Shown here: in pieces, positions 16,775 through 24,423 of the stretch
Position numbering within the stretch: position 1 is the first letter of the stretch
Layout: each line of letters opens with the position of its first letter
Source of the DNA: Alistipes sp.
GTDB taxonomy: Bacteria > Bacteroidota > Bacteroidia > Bacteroidales > Rikenellaceae
DNA: 64,000 nucleotides
Reading direction: 5' to 3'
Assembly (NCBI GenBank): GCA_017483225.1
Contig: JAFULF010000013.1
Coordinates: 1 to 64,000, forward strand
Translations under genes and position numbers: made by a program
Notes under the pieces: generated by a model
The model's input: only the letters and a program-made list of their open reading frames with translations
Databases searched by the model: none
Told to the model about the DNA's origin: nothing

Positions 16775-17575
16775 CTATTTCTCTGTTTCTGTTTCTGGTT
16801 TGCGAACAATATACAAACGGTCGTTGCCGAGGCTGTATTGCTCACGTTCTTGTTCCGTAAATTGTGCCGCATAGTCTATCTCCTCGGCGATAAATCCCGT
16901 CTCGGAGAGCCTTTGGGTGTAGTCACGACCATATATGCGGCGATGGTCGTACTGCCCGAATATCTTTGCCCGCTCCTCGGCATCCGTCACCGAGTCATCC
17001 TCGAAGGTGTGCTCACGCTCGTAGTCTATCGGCGAGAGCAGCACGCCCCAACCTCCGGGGCGCAGGATGCGGTGCAGCTCGCTCAATGCACGGCGGTCGC
17101 TCTCCACGTGTTCGAGCAGGTGGTTGCAGATGACCACATCCACGCTCTCGGCCTCCATAGGTATCGACTGCACGTCGAAGTGCATATCGGCAAGCGGACT
17201 CTCCAAGTCGGCCGTGATGTATCGCTCCGGCACCCCCTTGTAGTGGTGGCGCAGCCGCCTCATCAGCGTAACCTCCGGTGCGATATGCAGCAGAGTGGGG
17301 TGGGTGGCAAAGAGCGTCGTTTCACGTGTCAGATAGAGCCACAGCAGGCGGTGGCGTTCCAAGGCCAGGCAGCCGGGGCACAGCGCATCCTTGCGGGATG
17401 TGACGTATCCGTAGGGCAGGAATTCTCGACGGCGGGTGTTGCACACGGGGCATACCCTTCCCCGACCGGCATACAATATGCCGATGACGGGTACTGCCCA
17501 GCCCGCTATGCGTTGCAACCACGGTCGGGGTACGGCGTTCAAAGCCCAGCGTATTCCCTTTGCAATAATCTTCAT
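16775..17575 (-). CDS. SAM-dependent methyltransferase with N-terminal zinc-ribbon-like motif
   Basis: A 266-residue class I methyltransferase. Before the Rossmann domain lies a Cys cluster (VCPVC around residue 42 and LCPGC about 25 residues later) that could hold a structural zinc. The methyltransferase part shows a weak motif I (LHIAPE), the acidic SAM-ribose region (ITADLES), VDVVICNHLLEHV and a GGWGVLLSPI strand, a Methyltransf_11 pattern. The N-terminus is basic/hydrophobic (residues 1-35) and may associate with the membrane. Substrate unknown; a small molecule or glycan/lipid is more likely than RNA given the layout. It sits between xseB (36 bases) and the RSH gene (13 bases). Confidence 0.82.
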   Translation of the reverse strand: MKIIAKGIRWALNAVPRPWLQRIAGWAVPVIGILYAGRGRVCPVCNTRRREFLPYGYVTSRKDALCPGCLALERHRLLWLYLTRETTLFATHPTLLHIAPEVTLMRRLRHHYKGVPERYITADLESPLADMHFDVQSIPMEAESVDVVICNHLLEHVESDRRALSELHRILRPGGWGVLLSPIDYEREHTFEDDSVTDAEERAKIFGQYDHRRIYGRDYTQRLSETGFIAEEIDYAAQFTEQEREQYSLGNDRLYIVRKPETETEK

Positions 17576-17611
17576 TCCGCAATCAAATAGTTTGGTAATA
17601 CCTCCGTTTCG

Positions 17612-17809
17612 CTACTCTGCAAAAATCTTCGACACCTCTCCCTCTGCCTTGCGCAACTTCGCACGGCACAGCGTGATTAGTTCGGAGGCACGCTTCACAC
17701 GCTCCGAGAGCGTATCCACATCTACCGCCTCCTGCTGCAATACCGAGAGTATCTGCTCAATCTCGGACATCGCCTCCTCGTATGAAATCTCTTTACTCTT
17801 CTTTGCCAT
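17612..17809 (-). CDS. xseB: Exodeoxyribonuclease VII small subunit
   Basis: A 65-residue protein with the helical hairpin typical of XseB (SYEEAMSEIEQILSVLQQE, then DTLSERVKRASELI and CRAKLRKAEGEV). Several copies wrap the long coiled-coil part of XseA to form exonuclease VII, which degrades single-stranded DNA from both ends. Its start overlaps the 3' end of xseA by 17 bases in another frame, a coupling seen often for these partners. Confidence 0.93.
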   Translation of the reverse strand: MAKKSKEISYEEAMSEIEQILSVLQQEAVDVDTLSERVKRASELITLCRAKLRKAEGEVSKIFAE

Positions 17810-19067
17810 CTCTCTCCAAATCTTTATTCAATACCTCGGCCGTTATGCTGCCGTCCGAGAGTCTTATCTCTATATGGTCGCCCTTCGTCACCTGCGAGGT
17901 GCTACGTATGGCTCTGCCGCCAATTCTGGCCAGCGCAAAGCCGAGTTGCAGCACCCGCTCCGGCGCAAAATTTCGGGATAGCATCTCGTAGCTCTCCAAG
18001 CGTCGATGCTCCCTTTGCACTGCCCCCTCGGTCGTGGTGCGGAGCCTCTCGCAGAGGTGTTGCAGGCGATTTTCGCCACTGCTTATCGCCAACCTCGCCC
18101 TATTGAGAAGTTCTGCCTCGGCACGTTGCAGGCGCAGCTCCGCCGAGTGAGTGGTCTGTGCGCACGACTCACGCAGTCGCTCCGCCATATACTCCAAGTC
18201 GGCATCCAGCGCCTCGGCTCTATCTGCCAGCCACGCCGCCACGGCAGTAGGGGTCTTTAATGGCTGTGCCGCCACCATATCGGCGACGCTCACATCCTTG
18301 TCGTGTCCTATGCCGGTAAGCACGGGGAGCGGGAACTGTGCCACGTATGAGCAAATCATATAGGCATTGAAGGCATCCAGGTCCCCCGTAGAGCCTCCGC
18401 CACGGATGATGACCGCCACGTCGAACTCCTCTGTCCGCTCGGCAATGCGTGATAGTGCCTCCACCACGCTCTGCTCACTCGTCGCCCCTTGCATCACCGC
18501 CTCAAAGAGCGTCACCTCGAATCTGTACGGGCGGCTCTCAATCTCACGGCAGAAGTCTCTGTATCCTGCCGCCGAGGCACTCGATACGACCGCTATGCGC
18601 TGTGGCACCGTCGGCATCGGAACCCCTCGGTTGATATCCCACACCCCCTCCTCTTTCAGTCGGGCGATGGTCTGCTGTCGCTGCCGCTCCATATCGCCCA
18701 GCGTGTATGCGGGGTCGATGTCGGAGATTTGCAGACTCAAACCATACACGGGGTGGTATCCCACCGAGGCTCGCACGAGAATCTTCATCCCCGCCCCAAG
18801 CCTTCGGCCACTCGCCCGCTCGAAGCGTGGGGCGATGGTGGCGTAGGTGCTCTTCCAGATTACACCTCTGGCTTGCGCCTTGGCTACCGCTCCGGCACTG
18901 CCTCCCTCCTGCTTCTCTATCAGTTCGAGGTAGCAGTGGCCCGAGTAGTTCACCTTCATCTCGGCAATCTCGGCACTCACCCACATCGTCGAGGGGAGCG
19001 AGGCTTCGAGCGCTGAGCCGATGCGACTCTGCAACTCAAAGAGCGATATGTGACCACCCTTCTCCAT
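17793..19067 (-). CDS. xseA: Exodeoxyribonuclease VII large subunit
   Basis: A 424-residue catalytic subunit of exonuclease VII. The N-terminal OB fold binds single-stranded DNA (LFELQSRIGSALEASLP, VSAEIAEMKVNYSGHCYLEL). The catalytic core carries IIRGGGSTGDLDAFN and TGIGHDKDVSVADMVA, and the rest is a long helical arm for XseB binding. Its start lies 1 base after the stop of the plug-like/TonB_C-like gene and its end overlaps xseB, so translation is probably coupled across all three. Length is normal. Confidence 0.95.
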   Translation of the reverse strand: MEKGGHISLFELQSRIGSALEASLPSTMWVSAEIAEMKVNYSGHCYLELIEKQEGGSAGAVAKAQARGVIWKSTYATIAPRFERASGRRLGAGMKILVRASVGYHPVYGLSLQISDIDPAYTLGDMERQRQQTIARLKEEGVWDINRGVPMPTVPQRIAVVSSASAAGYRDFCREIESRPYRFEVTLFEAVMQGATSEQSVVEALSRIAERTEEFDVAVIIRGGGSTGDLDAFNAYMICSYVAQFPLPVLTGIGHDKDVSVADMVAAQPLKTPTAVAAWLADRAEALDADLEYMAERLRESCAQTTHSAELRLQRAEAELLNRARLAISSGENRLQHLCERLRTTTEGAVQREHRRLESYEMLSRNFAPERVLQLGFALARIGGRAIRSTSQVTKGDHIEIRLSDGSITAEVLNKDLERDGKEE

Positions 19068-19068
19068 A

Positions 19069-19614
19069 CTACATCAGCACGATATATCGCTCTCGGGGCA
19101 TAGGCTTGCCCTTGGGCAGTTGTATGGAGAGAACGTAGTCGCTTCTGACCGGCACACCCGCCTTGGTGGCAGGTTGCCACGTCGGCGCACCCTTGACGAC
19201 CTTGATTATACGTCGGCGCAGACGACGGTCGGTGGACTCCAACTCCTCGCCGAGGGTCAGCGTGCCATCCGCCTCGATGGTGTAGCGCACGACGTAGCGT
19301 GCCACGGGGTCGTTGCTCTTCCACTTCACGTGCGACGTGACGTAGGAGGCGAAGGGTTGCCCATCGTGGAAGCGTGCGGCACGGTCGTAGCAGAGCGTGA
19401 TGAGTACAACGCCGTTGTTTGCCCGCTCGCCATATTGGGCGATGGTCTGCTCGTCGGCCGCCAGCGTCTCAATCTTCTCGATATTCTGCTCGGGTATGTG
19501 TGCGACACTCTGCCACACCCGCCCATTGACGATGTAGAGCGGATGTGAGTCCTGCTGTGCCGAGGCGCTGACCGCCCATAGCAGGCACAGCAACAGGGTG
19601 AGTTGTCGTTTCAT
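19069..19614 (-). CDS. Small secreted protein, receptor-plug-like plus TonB C-terminal-like
   Basis: A 181-residue protein with a signal peptide (MKRQLTLLLCLLWAVSASAQ); I prefer the ATG at 19614 over 19626 because it gives a standard signal. The mature N-terminus copies the end of a TonB-dependent receptor plug: PLYIVNG, then IPEQNIEKIETL, then QYGERANNGVVLITL. The second half (YTIEADGTL, then VKGAPTWQPATKAGVPV) looks like the beta-alpha-beta of a TonB C-terminal domain. No barrel and no N-terminal TonB anchor are present. It lies between prfA and xseA with gaps of 17 and 1 bases. Function unknown; it might compete with or modulate TonB-receptor contacts (inference). Confidence 0.75.
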   Translation of the reverse strand: MKRQLTLLLCLLWAVSASAQQDSHPLYIVNGRVWQSVAHIPEQNIEKIETLAADEQTIAQYGERANNGVVLITLCYDRAARFHDGQPFASYVTSHVKWKSNDPVARYVVRYTIEADGTLTLGEELESTDRRLRRRIIKVVKGAPTWQPATKAGVPVRSDYVLSIQLPKGKPMPRERYIVLM

Positions 19615-19631
19615 ACGCCGGCGCATTATCG

Positions 19632-20720
19632 TTAAGCCAACTCCGACTCTTTGAGTCGCTCGGCATTCTCGGCCACAATAAGGTGGTCGATGCAGTCCTG
19701 AATGTCGCCATCCATAAATGCGCCGAGGTTGTAAATCGTATAGTTGATACGGTGGTCGGTGATACGGCCCTGCGGATAGTTGTACGTGCGAATCTTCGCC
19801 GAGCGGTCGCCCGTAGATACGAGCGTCTTACGCTTCGAGGCAATCTCGTCGAGGTACTTCTGGTACTCCAAGTTGAAAATTCTGGTACGCAACTCCTCAA
19901 AGGCCTTCTCTGTATTCTTAATCTGCGACTTCTGGTCCTGACACTGCACGACGATACCCGTCGGGATGTGGGTCAGACGGATTGCCGAGTAGGTGGTGTT
20001 CACCGACTGGCCGCCCGGGCCCGAGGCGCAGAAGATATCCTTGCGAATATCGTTCCACGACACCTCCACGTCGAACTCGTCGGCCTCCGGAAGCACCGCC
20101 ACCGATGCCGCCGAGGTGTGTACACGACCCTGTGTCTCGGTTTGAGGCACACGCTGCACACGGTGTACGCCCGACTCATATTTGAGCGTTCCATAGACGT
20201 TGCTGCCCGTGACCTTCATTATGACCTCCTTATAGCCGCCCACGGCACCCTCCGAGAAGGATGTTATCTCGTAGCGCCAGCCCATCGACTCGATGTACTT
20301 GGTGTACATACGCATAAGGTCGCCGGCAAACAGAGCCGCCTCGTCGCCTCCCGTGCCGCCACGAATCTCCAACACGGCATTCTTGGCATCCTGCGGGTCC
20401 TTCGGGATGAGCAGGAGCTTAATCTCCTCCTCCATCGTCGCAATCATAGGCTCCAACTCCGCCACCTCGGCACGTGCCATCTCTCTAAAATCCTCGTCCT
20501 TCTCGTTGGCCAGGATATCCTTGGCATCCATAAGGTCGGCTACCGCCTTGCGATAGCGCTCCGAGGTCTCGATGATAGGCTCCAACTCACGGTACTCCTT
20601 GTTGTACTGCACAAACGTTTTCACGTCGGCAATAACCTCCGGGTCGGTGAGCTTCTGTCCCAACTCCTCGTATTTGATTTTCAGTCCGTCAAGACGTGTT
20701 AAAATTGAATTTTCTGCCAT
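19632..20720 (-). CDS. prfA: Peptide chain release factor 1
   Basis: A 362-residue class I release factor. The GGQ tripeptide (236-238, in ASGPGGQSVNTTYS) triggers peptide release, and the codon-reading tripeptide is P-Q-T (192-194, in RVPQTETQGRVHTS), which matches the RF1 PxT type that reads UAA and UAG; RF2 would have SPF here. The ribosome-binding N-terminal helical domain is complete (GGTGGDEAALFAGDL at the domain junction). It sits in a dense minus-strand run, 9 bases after an esterase gene and 17 before the plug-like protein. Confidence 0.97.
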   Translation of the reverse strand: MAENSILTRLDGLKIKYEELGQKLTDPEVIADVKTFVQYNKEYRELEPIIETSERYRKAVADLMDAKDILANEKDEDFREMARAEVAELEPMIATMEEEIKLLLIPKDPQDAKNAVLEIRGGTGGDEAALFAGDLMRMYTKYIESMGWRYEITSFSEGAVGGYKEVIMKVTGSNVYGTLKYESGVHRVQRVPQTETQGRVHTSAASVAVLPEADEFDVEVSWNDIRKDIFCASGPGGQSVNTTYSAIRLTHIPTGIVVQCQDQKSQIKNTEKAFEELRTRIFNLEYQKYLDEIASKRKTLVSTGDRSAKIRTYNYPQGRITDHRINYTIYNLGAFMDGDIQDCIDHLIVAENAERLKESELA

Positions 20721-20729
20721 CTGTTAGTC

Positions 20730-21650
20730 TTATTTTGTTTTAGCGTTTTTATTCTGAATCTGCAACCAGTCGGCCAAAGCCTCCTTGTACTCCTTGCTGT
20801 ACTTAAACTCGTCGTGACCTGCCCAGCCGTGACCTCCCGAAGGGTAGATGTGCATCGTAGCCTCCACGCCGTTAGCCTTCAAGGCCTCGTAGTAGAGAAT
20901 CGAGCTGATTGGCGGAACGACTAAGTCGTCGTCGCTCAACAGCAGGATTGCCGGCGGGGTGGTCGGGGTCACACGGTTTTCGAGCGAGTAGTACTCCTGC
21001 TCTCGGTGTGTGCGCTTCTTGCCCAGCAGGAACTCGAAGGTGTTCTGGTGTGTCTCCCAAGTTGTTCCCGTGATGACAGGGTAGAAGAGAATCGAGAAGG
21101 CAGGCTTCTCGGCATCAGGCGTGAAGGTCGAGGTGTATGCTGCTAAGTGGCCACCTGCCGAGCTGCCGCAGATACCTACCTGTGCAGGGTCCACGCCCCA
21201 CTTCTTGCCCTTCTTGCGCATAAATCGCAGTGCCTCCTGCGCATCTTCGAGCGGCACCTCCTTATGTCCGTGGTTCGGGAGGCGGTACTTGACCACTACC
21301 GCCGAGATGCCGAGGCTGCGCAGATACTTCGCCACCTCGAAGCCCTCGTGGGCGATGCACACCTTGCTATAACCACCTCCGGGCAGCACGACAACGCCCT
21401 GACCCGTAGCCTTCGCAGGGTCCGCCTTGTAGATGTAGAAGTCGGTCTGCGAGGTCTTGGTGAAGTGGCGACGGGCGTTGATTGCCTCGTCGGCGGTCTC
21501 CTCGTTTGAGTGAGGGGCATTGGTGTTGTTCCAATAGCCGGTGATTATCTCGTCGGCACCACTCTCTTCGAGTGACAGAGTGATAGTCTTTTGTGCCGAT
21601 GCGTTGAGAGCAAAGGCTGCTGCTGCGAGTAAAATCATAAATCTTTTCAT
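20730..21650 (-). CDS. Secreted alpha/beta-hydrolase esterase D
   Basis: A 306-residue secreted carboxylesterase of the BD-FAE/acetyl-xylan-esterase-like group, with signal peptide ending NASAQ. The catalytic triad can be placed: Ser164 in CGSSAGGHLAA, an Asp in LSDDDLVVPP (about 240) and His274 in SGGHGWAGHD. The oxyanion loop is PGGGY (90-94) instead of the usual HGGG. A role in removing acyl groups such as acetate or ferulate from plant or host glycans is the family's usual job (knowledge); the actual substrate is not shown. It is most similar to copy A at 23485-24423, including nearly identical DNA around the PGGGY region. Last of four tandem paralogues. Confidence 0.88.
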   Translation of the reverse strand: MKRFMILLAAAAFALNASAQKTITLSLEESGADEIITGYWNNTNAPHSNEETADEAINARRHFTKTSQTDFYIYKADPAKATGQGVVVLPGGGYSKVCIAHEGFEVAKYLRSLGISAVVVKYRLPNHGHKEVPLEDAQEALRFMRKKGKKWGVDPAQVGICGSSAGGHLAAYTSTFTPDAEKPAFSILFYPVITGTTWETHQNTFEFLLGKKRTHREQEYYSLENRVTPTTPPAILLLSDDDLVVPPISSILYYEALKANGVEATMHIYPSGGHGWAGHDEFKYSKEYKEALADWLQIQNKNAKTK

Positions 21651-21685
21651 AGTTTTTATCTTTTTTTTGTTTTAATCAGTGTTGT

Positions 21686-22570
21686 TTAGAAGGATAAAAT
21701 CCACTCCTTGACCGCTTCGAGCCACTGCTGGCGATACTGCCACTTATCCCGGCCTATCCAGCCGTGACCGCCCGAAGGGAAGAAGTGCAGCGAGGACTTT
21801 ACGCCGTAGTGTTTCAGAGCCTTGTAGTAGAGCACGGAGTTGTGTGGCGGTGCCACCACGTCGTCGTCGCTGTGCAGCAGCAGTGCCGGCGGGGTGTCGG
21901 CCGTGACAAGCAGGTCTGCCGAGTGCGCCTCGATGTCTGCCGAGGTGCGCCACTTGCCCAGCAACTCCAACAGCGTGCTCTGCTGTCCCTTGTACGACCA
22001 CATCTGTCCGTTGATTACGGGGTAGATGAGCACGGAGAAGTTGGGACGCTCCTCCAACGGTAGCACGTTGGAGCACCACGCCGCAAGGTGTCCGCCCGCC
22101 GAGTTGCCGCTCACGCCCACCTTCTGTGGGTCGAGGCCCAGACGCTCGGCATTCTCACGCATATAGGCAATCGCCGCACGTGCATCCTCCAACGGCACCT
22201 CCTTGTGTCCATTCGGGAGGCGGTACTTCACGACCAGAGTTGTGATGCCCTGCTCACGCAGCCACTCCGCCATTCCGAAGTTGAGGTTCACGCTCTTGTA
22301 GCCACCTCCGGGGAAGTGGATGAGGCTCTGCCCCGTAGGGTTCTTCGCCTTGAAGAGGTAGAAGACCGTCTCCGAGGTGTGCGATGCCTTGTAGCCGCTG
22401 CCTCGTCGGGTTATGACCTCCGGTTTGGTGTCGAGGCTCGAATGTGGTGCTGTCGCATTGTTCCAGAGGGTTATAACCTCGTCGGCGGAACTCTCGACCG
22501 CTACGCTCCCCTGCGCCGAGGCGGAGAGTGTGAAAAGCGCTGATGCCATAATGATTAGAAGTTTTTTCAT
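21686..22570 (-). CDS. Secreted alpha/beta-hydrolase esterase C
   Basis: A 294-residue secreted esterase, signal peptide ending SASAQ. Triad motifs are VSGNSAGGHLAAW (Ser), HSDDDVVAPP (Asp) and SGGHGWIG (His); the oxyanion loop is PGGGY. The mature start VESSADEVITLWNN, with TAPHSS following, is shared with all four copies and forms a conserved N-terminal lid-like segment of unknown use. It is closer to copy B than to A or D. Spacing is 6 bases to copy B and 35 to copy D, the only gap over 10 bases inside the cluster. Confidence 0.88.
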   Translation of the reverse strand: MKKLLIIMASALFTLSASAQGSVAVESSADEVITLWNNATAPHSSLDTKPEVITRRGSGYKASHTSETVFYLFKAKNPTGQSLIHFPGGGYKSVNLNFGMAEWLREQGITTLVVKYRLPNGHKEVPLEDARAAIAYMRENAERLGLDPQKVGVSGNSAGGHLAAWCSNVLPLEERPNFSVLIYPVINGQMWSYKGQQSTLLELLGKWRTSADIEAHSADLLVTADTPPALLLHSDDDVVAPPHNSVLYYKALKHYGVKSSLHFFPSGGHGWIGRDKWQYRQQWLEAVKEWILSF

Positions 22571-22576
22571 CGTATG

Positions 22577-23485
22577 TTATCTTTTAGTTCTATCTCTATT
22601 CTCTTCGAGGCACATAAGCCAATCCTTGACGGCGTCGAGCCACTGCCGGCGATACTCCCATTTGAGTCTGCCTGACCAGCCGTGACCTCCCGAAGGGTAG
22701 ATGTGCATGGATGCAGGCACGCCATAGTGTTTCAGTGCCTTGTAGTATATCGTTGAGCTGTACGGAGGTACAACGGTGTCGTCGTCCGACAGGAACATCA
22801 GGGTCGGAGGGGTTGTTGCGCTGACCATATTGGAGATAGTCAGAGCATCGGCAATGGAGGATGTCACCCGCTTGCCTCCCGAGCGGCTGTTTGCTGCGTA
22901 GGTGTTGTAGTATTGGTTGCGTACCATAGCCCCATAGACGAGAATCGCAAAGGCGGGCTTCTTCGGGCCGGGCATAAGGTTGGATACCCACGCCGCAAGG
23001 TGTCCGCCTGCCGAGTTGCCGCACACGCCCACCTTTTGAGGGTCGATATTATACCTCTCGGCATTGGAGCGAAGGTACTCCACGGCACCCACGGCATCTT
23101 CAAGCATAGCATCCGTATATCCGAAGTTGGGCAGACGGTACTTCACCACAACGGCCGTGATGCCGTTGTCACGCAACCACTCGGGGAAGGAGGTCGGGAA
23201 GCTGAGGTAGCGATAGCCGCCACCGGGGTAGATGACTACCGAGTAGCCCGTAGCCCTCTCTTTGGGTGCCTGAAAGGTGTACAACTCCGCCGAGGAGGTG
23301 TTATAGACCTTGGTCTTGCCCTTGATGTACTCGTCTGTGGTTATCCGGTTAGAGTGCTTGGCCGTGTCGTTGTTCCAAAGGTGGACAATCTCATCCGCCG
23401 TAGTATCTACCGTCACAACCTCCTGTGCCGAGGCCGAGGAGAGTGTGGCGGCGATAACCATCATCACTATAAATGCTCTCTTCAT
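22577..23485 (-). CDS. Secreted alpha/beta-hydrolase esterase B
   Basis: A 302-residue secreted esterase with signal peptide (MKRAFIVMMVIAATLSSASAQ). Motifs: VCGNSAGGHLAAW (Ser), LSDDDTVVPP (Asp), SGGHGWSG (His) and PGGGY. The ATG at 23485 overlaps the stop of copy A as TGATG, so translation is likely coupled by reinitiation; an in-frame GTG one codon earlier is less likely. Compared with its neighbours it has a longer insertion before the Asp motif (YYNTYAANSRSGGKRV region), which probably reshapes the active-site entrance. Confidence 0.88.
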   Translation of the reverse strand: MKRAFIVMMVIAATLSSASAQEVVTVDTTADEIVHLWNNDTAKHSNRITTDEYIKGKTKVYNTSSAELYTFQAPKERATGYSVVIYPGGGYRYLSFPTSFPEWLRDNGITAVVVKYRLPNFGYTDAMLEDAVGAVEYLRSNAERYNIDPQKVGVCGNSAGGHLAAWVSNLMPGPKKPAFAILVYGAMVRNQYYNTYAANSRSGGKRVTSSIADALTISNMVSATTPPTLMFLSDDDTVVPPYSSTIYYKALKHYGVPASMHIYPSGGHGWSGRLKWEYRRQWLDAVKDWLMCLEENRDRTKR

Positions 23486-24423
23486 CACTCTCTGTTTTTA
23501 GCGTTGTGACTCTCCAATCGTACCTTTAACCAATCCTTGATAGCCCTCTTGCACGGCTCGGCGTACCGATACTCGTCGTGGCCTGCCCAGCCGTGACCGC
23601 CCGAAGGAAATACGTGCATCGCAGCGGGCACGCCGTGCGCTTTGAGTGCCTTATAGTAGCGTATGGAGCTGATTGGCGGAACCTTCAAGTCGTCGTCGGT
23701 AAGCAGCAGCAGTGTCGGCGGCGTGGTGGTCGTCACACGGTTTTCGAGCGAGTAGTACTCCTGCTCGGCATTTGTGCGCTGTCGCCCGAGCAGGTTGCCG
23801 AAGGTGCCGTGGTGCGAACTGCGCGTGGTGCCGGAGATGACGGGGTAGATGAGGATTGCAAAGGCAGGCTTCTCCGCATCGGGCGTGAAGGTCGATGCCT
23901 GAGCCGCCAGATGTCCGGCAGCCGAGCATCCGAGGATACCCACCTGCGCAGGGTCCACGCCCCACTTGCTGCCCTCCGTGCGGAGGAATCTCATTCCCGC
24001 CTGTGCATCTTCCAGAGGCACCTCACGGTGGCCGTTTGGCAGTCGGTACTTCACGACGACGGCGGTGATGCCTATGCTGCGCAGGTACTTGGCCACCATA
24101 AAGCCATCGTACTTGATGCAGACCTTTCGGTATCCGCCTCCCGGCACGATGACAACACCCTGCCCCGTAGCCTTCGCAGGGTCCGCCTTATAGATGTAGA
24201 GGTCGGTCTGCGACGTGTTGAAGAGCTCCCACTTCTCGTTGATGCTCTCCGTCTCGGTCACTCCGTTAGAGTGCGGGGCTGTCGAGTTGTCCCAATAGGC
24301 GGCGACAATCTCGTCGGCACCGCTCTCCTCCAAGGAGAAGAGGTGGGCCTGCTGCGCCACGGCGGTCGTGGCGAGCAGGAGTGCAACGATAAGTGTTGTG
24401 AGTTGCCGTATCATACGCTTCAT
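23485..24423 (-). CDS. Secreted alpha/beta-hydrolase esterase A
   Basis: A 312-residue secreted esterase with signal peptide ending TAVAQ. The nucleophile elbow reads GCSAAGHLAAQ: the serine is kept but the last glycine of GxSxG is alanine, unlike the three other copies. The Asp (TDDDLKVPP) and His (SGGHGWAG) motifs are intact. It starts inside the leuS stop as TAATG, so it is translationally coupled to leucyl-tRNA synthetase. Its closest relative in the window is copy D, not its direct neighbour B, which suggests block duplication or gene conversion between the outer copies. Confidence 0.87.
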   Translation of the reverse strand: MKRMIRQLTTLIVALLLATTAVAQQAHLFSLEESGADEIVAAYWDNSTAPHSNGVTETESINEKWELFNTSQTDLYIYKADPAKATGQGVVIVPGGGYRKVCIKYDGFMVAKYLRSIGITAVVVKYRLPNGHREVPLEDAQAGMRFLRTEGSKWGVDPAQVGILGCSAAGHLAAQASTFTPDAEKPAFAILIYPVISGTTRSSHHGTFGNLLGRQRTNAEQEYYSLENRVTTTTPPTLLLLTDDDLKVPPISSIRYYKALKAHGVPAAMHVFPSGGHGWAGHDEYRYAEPCKRAIKDWLKVRLESHNAKNRE

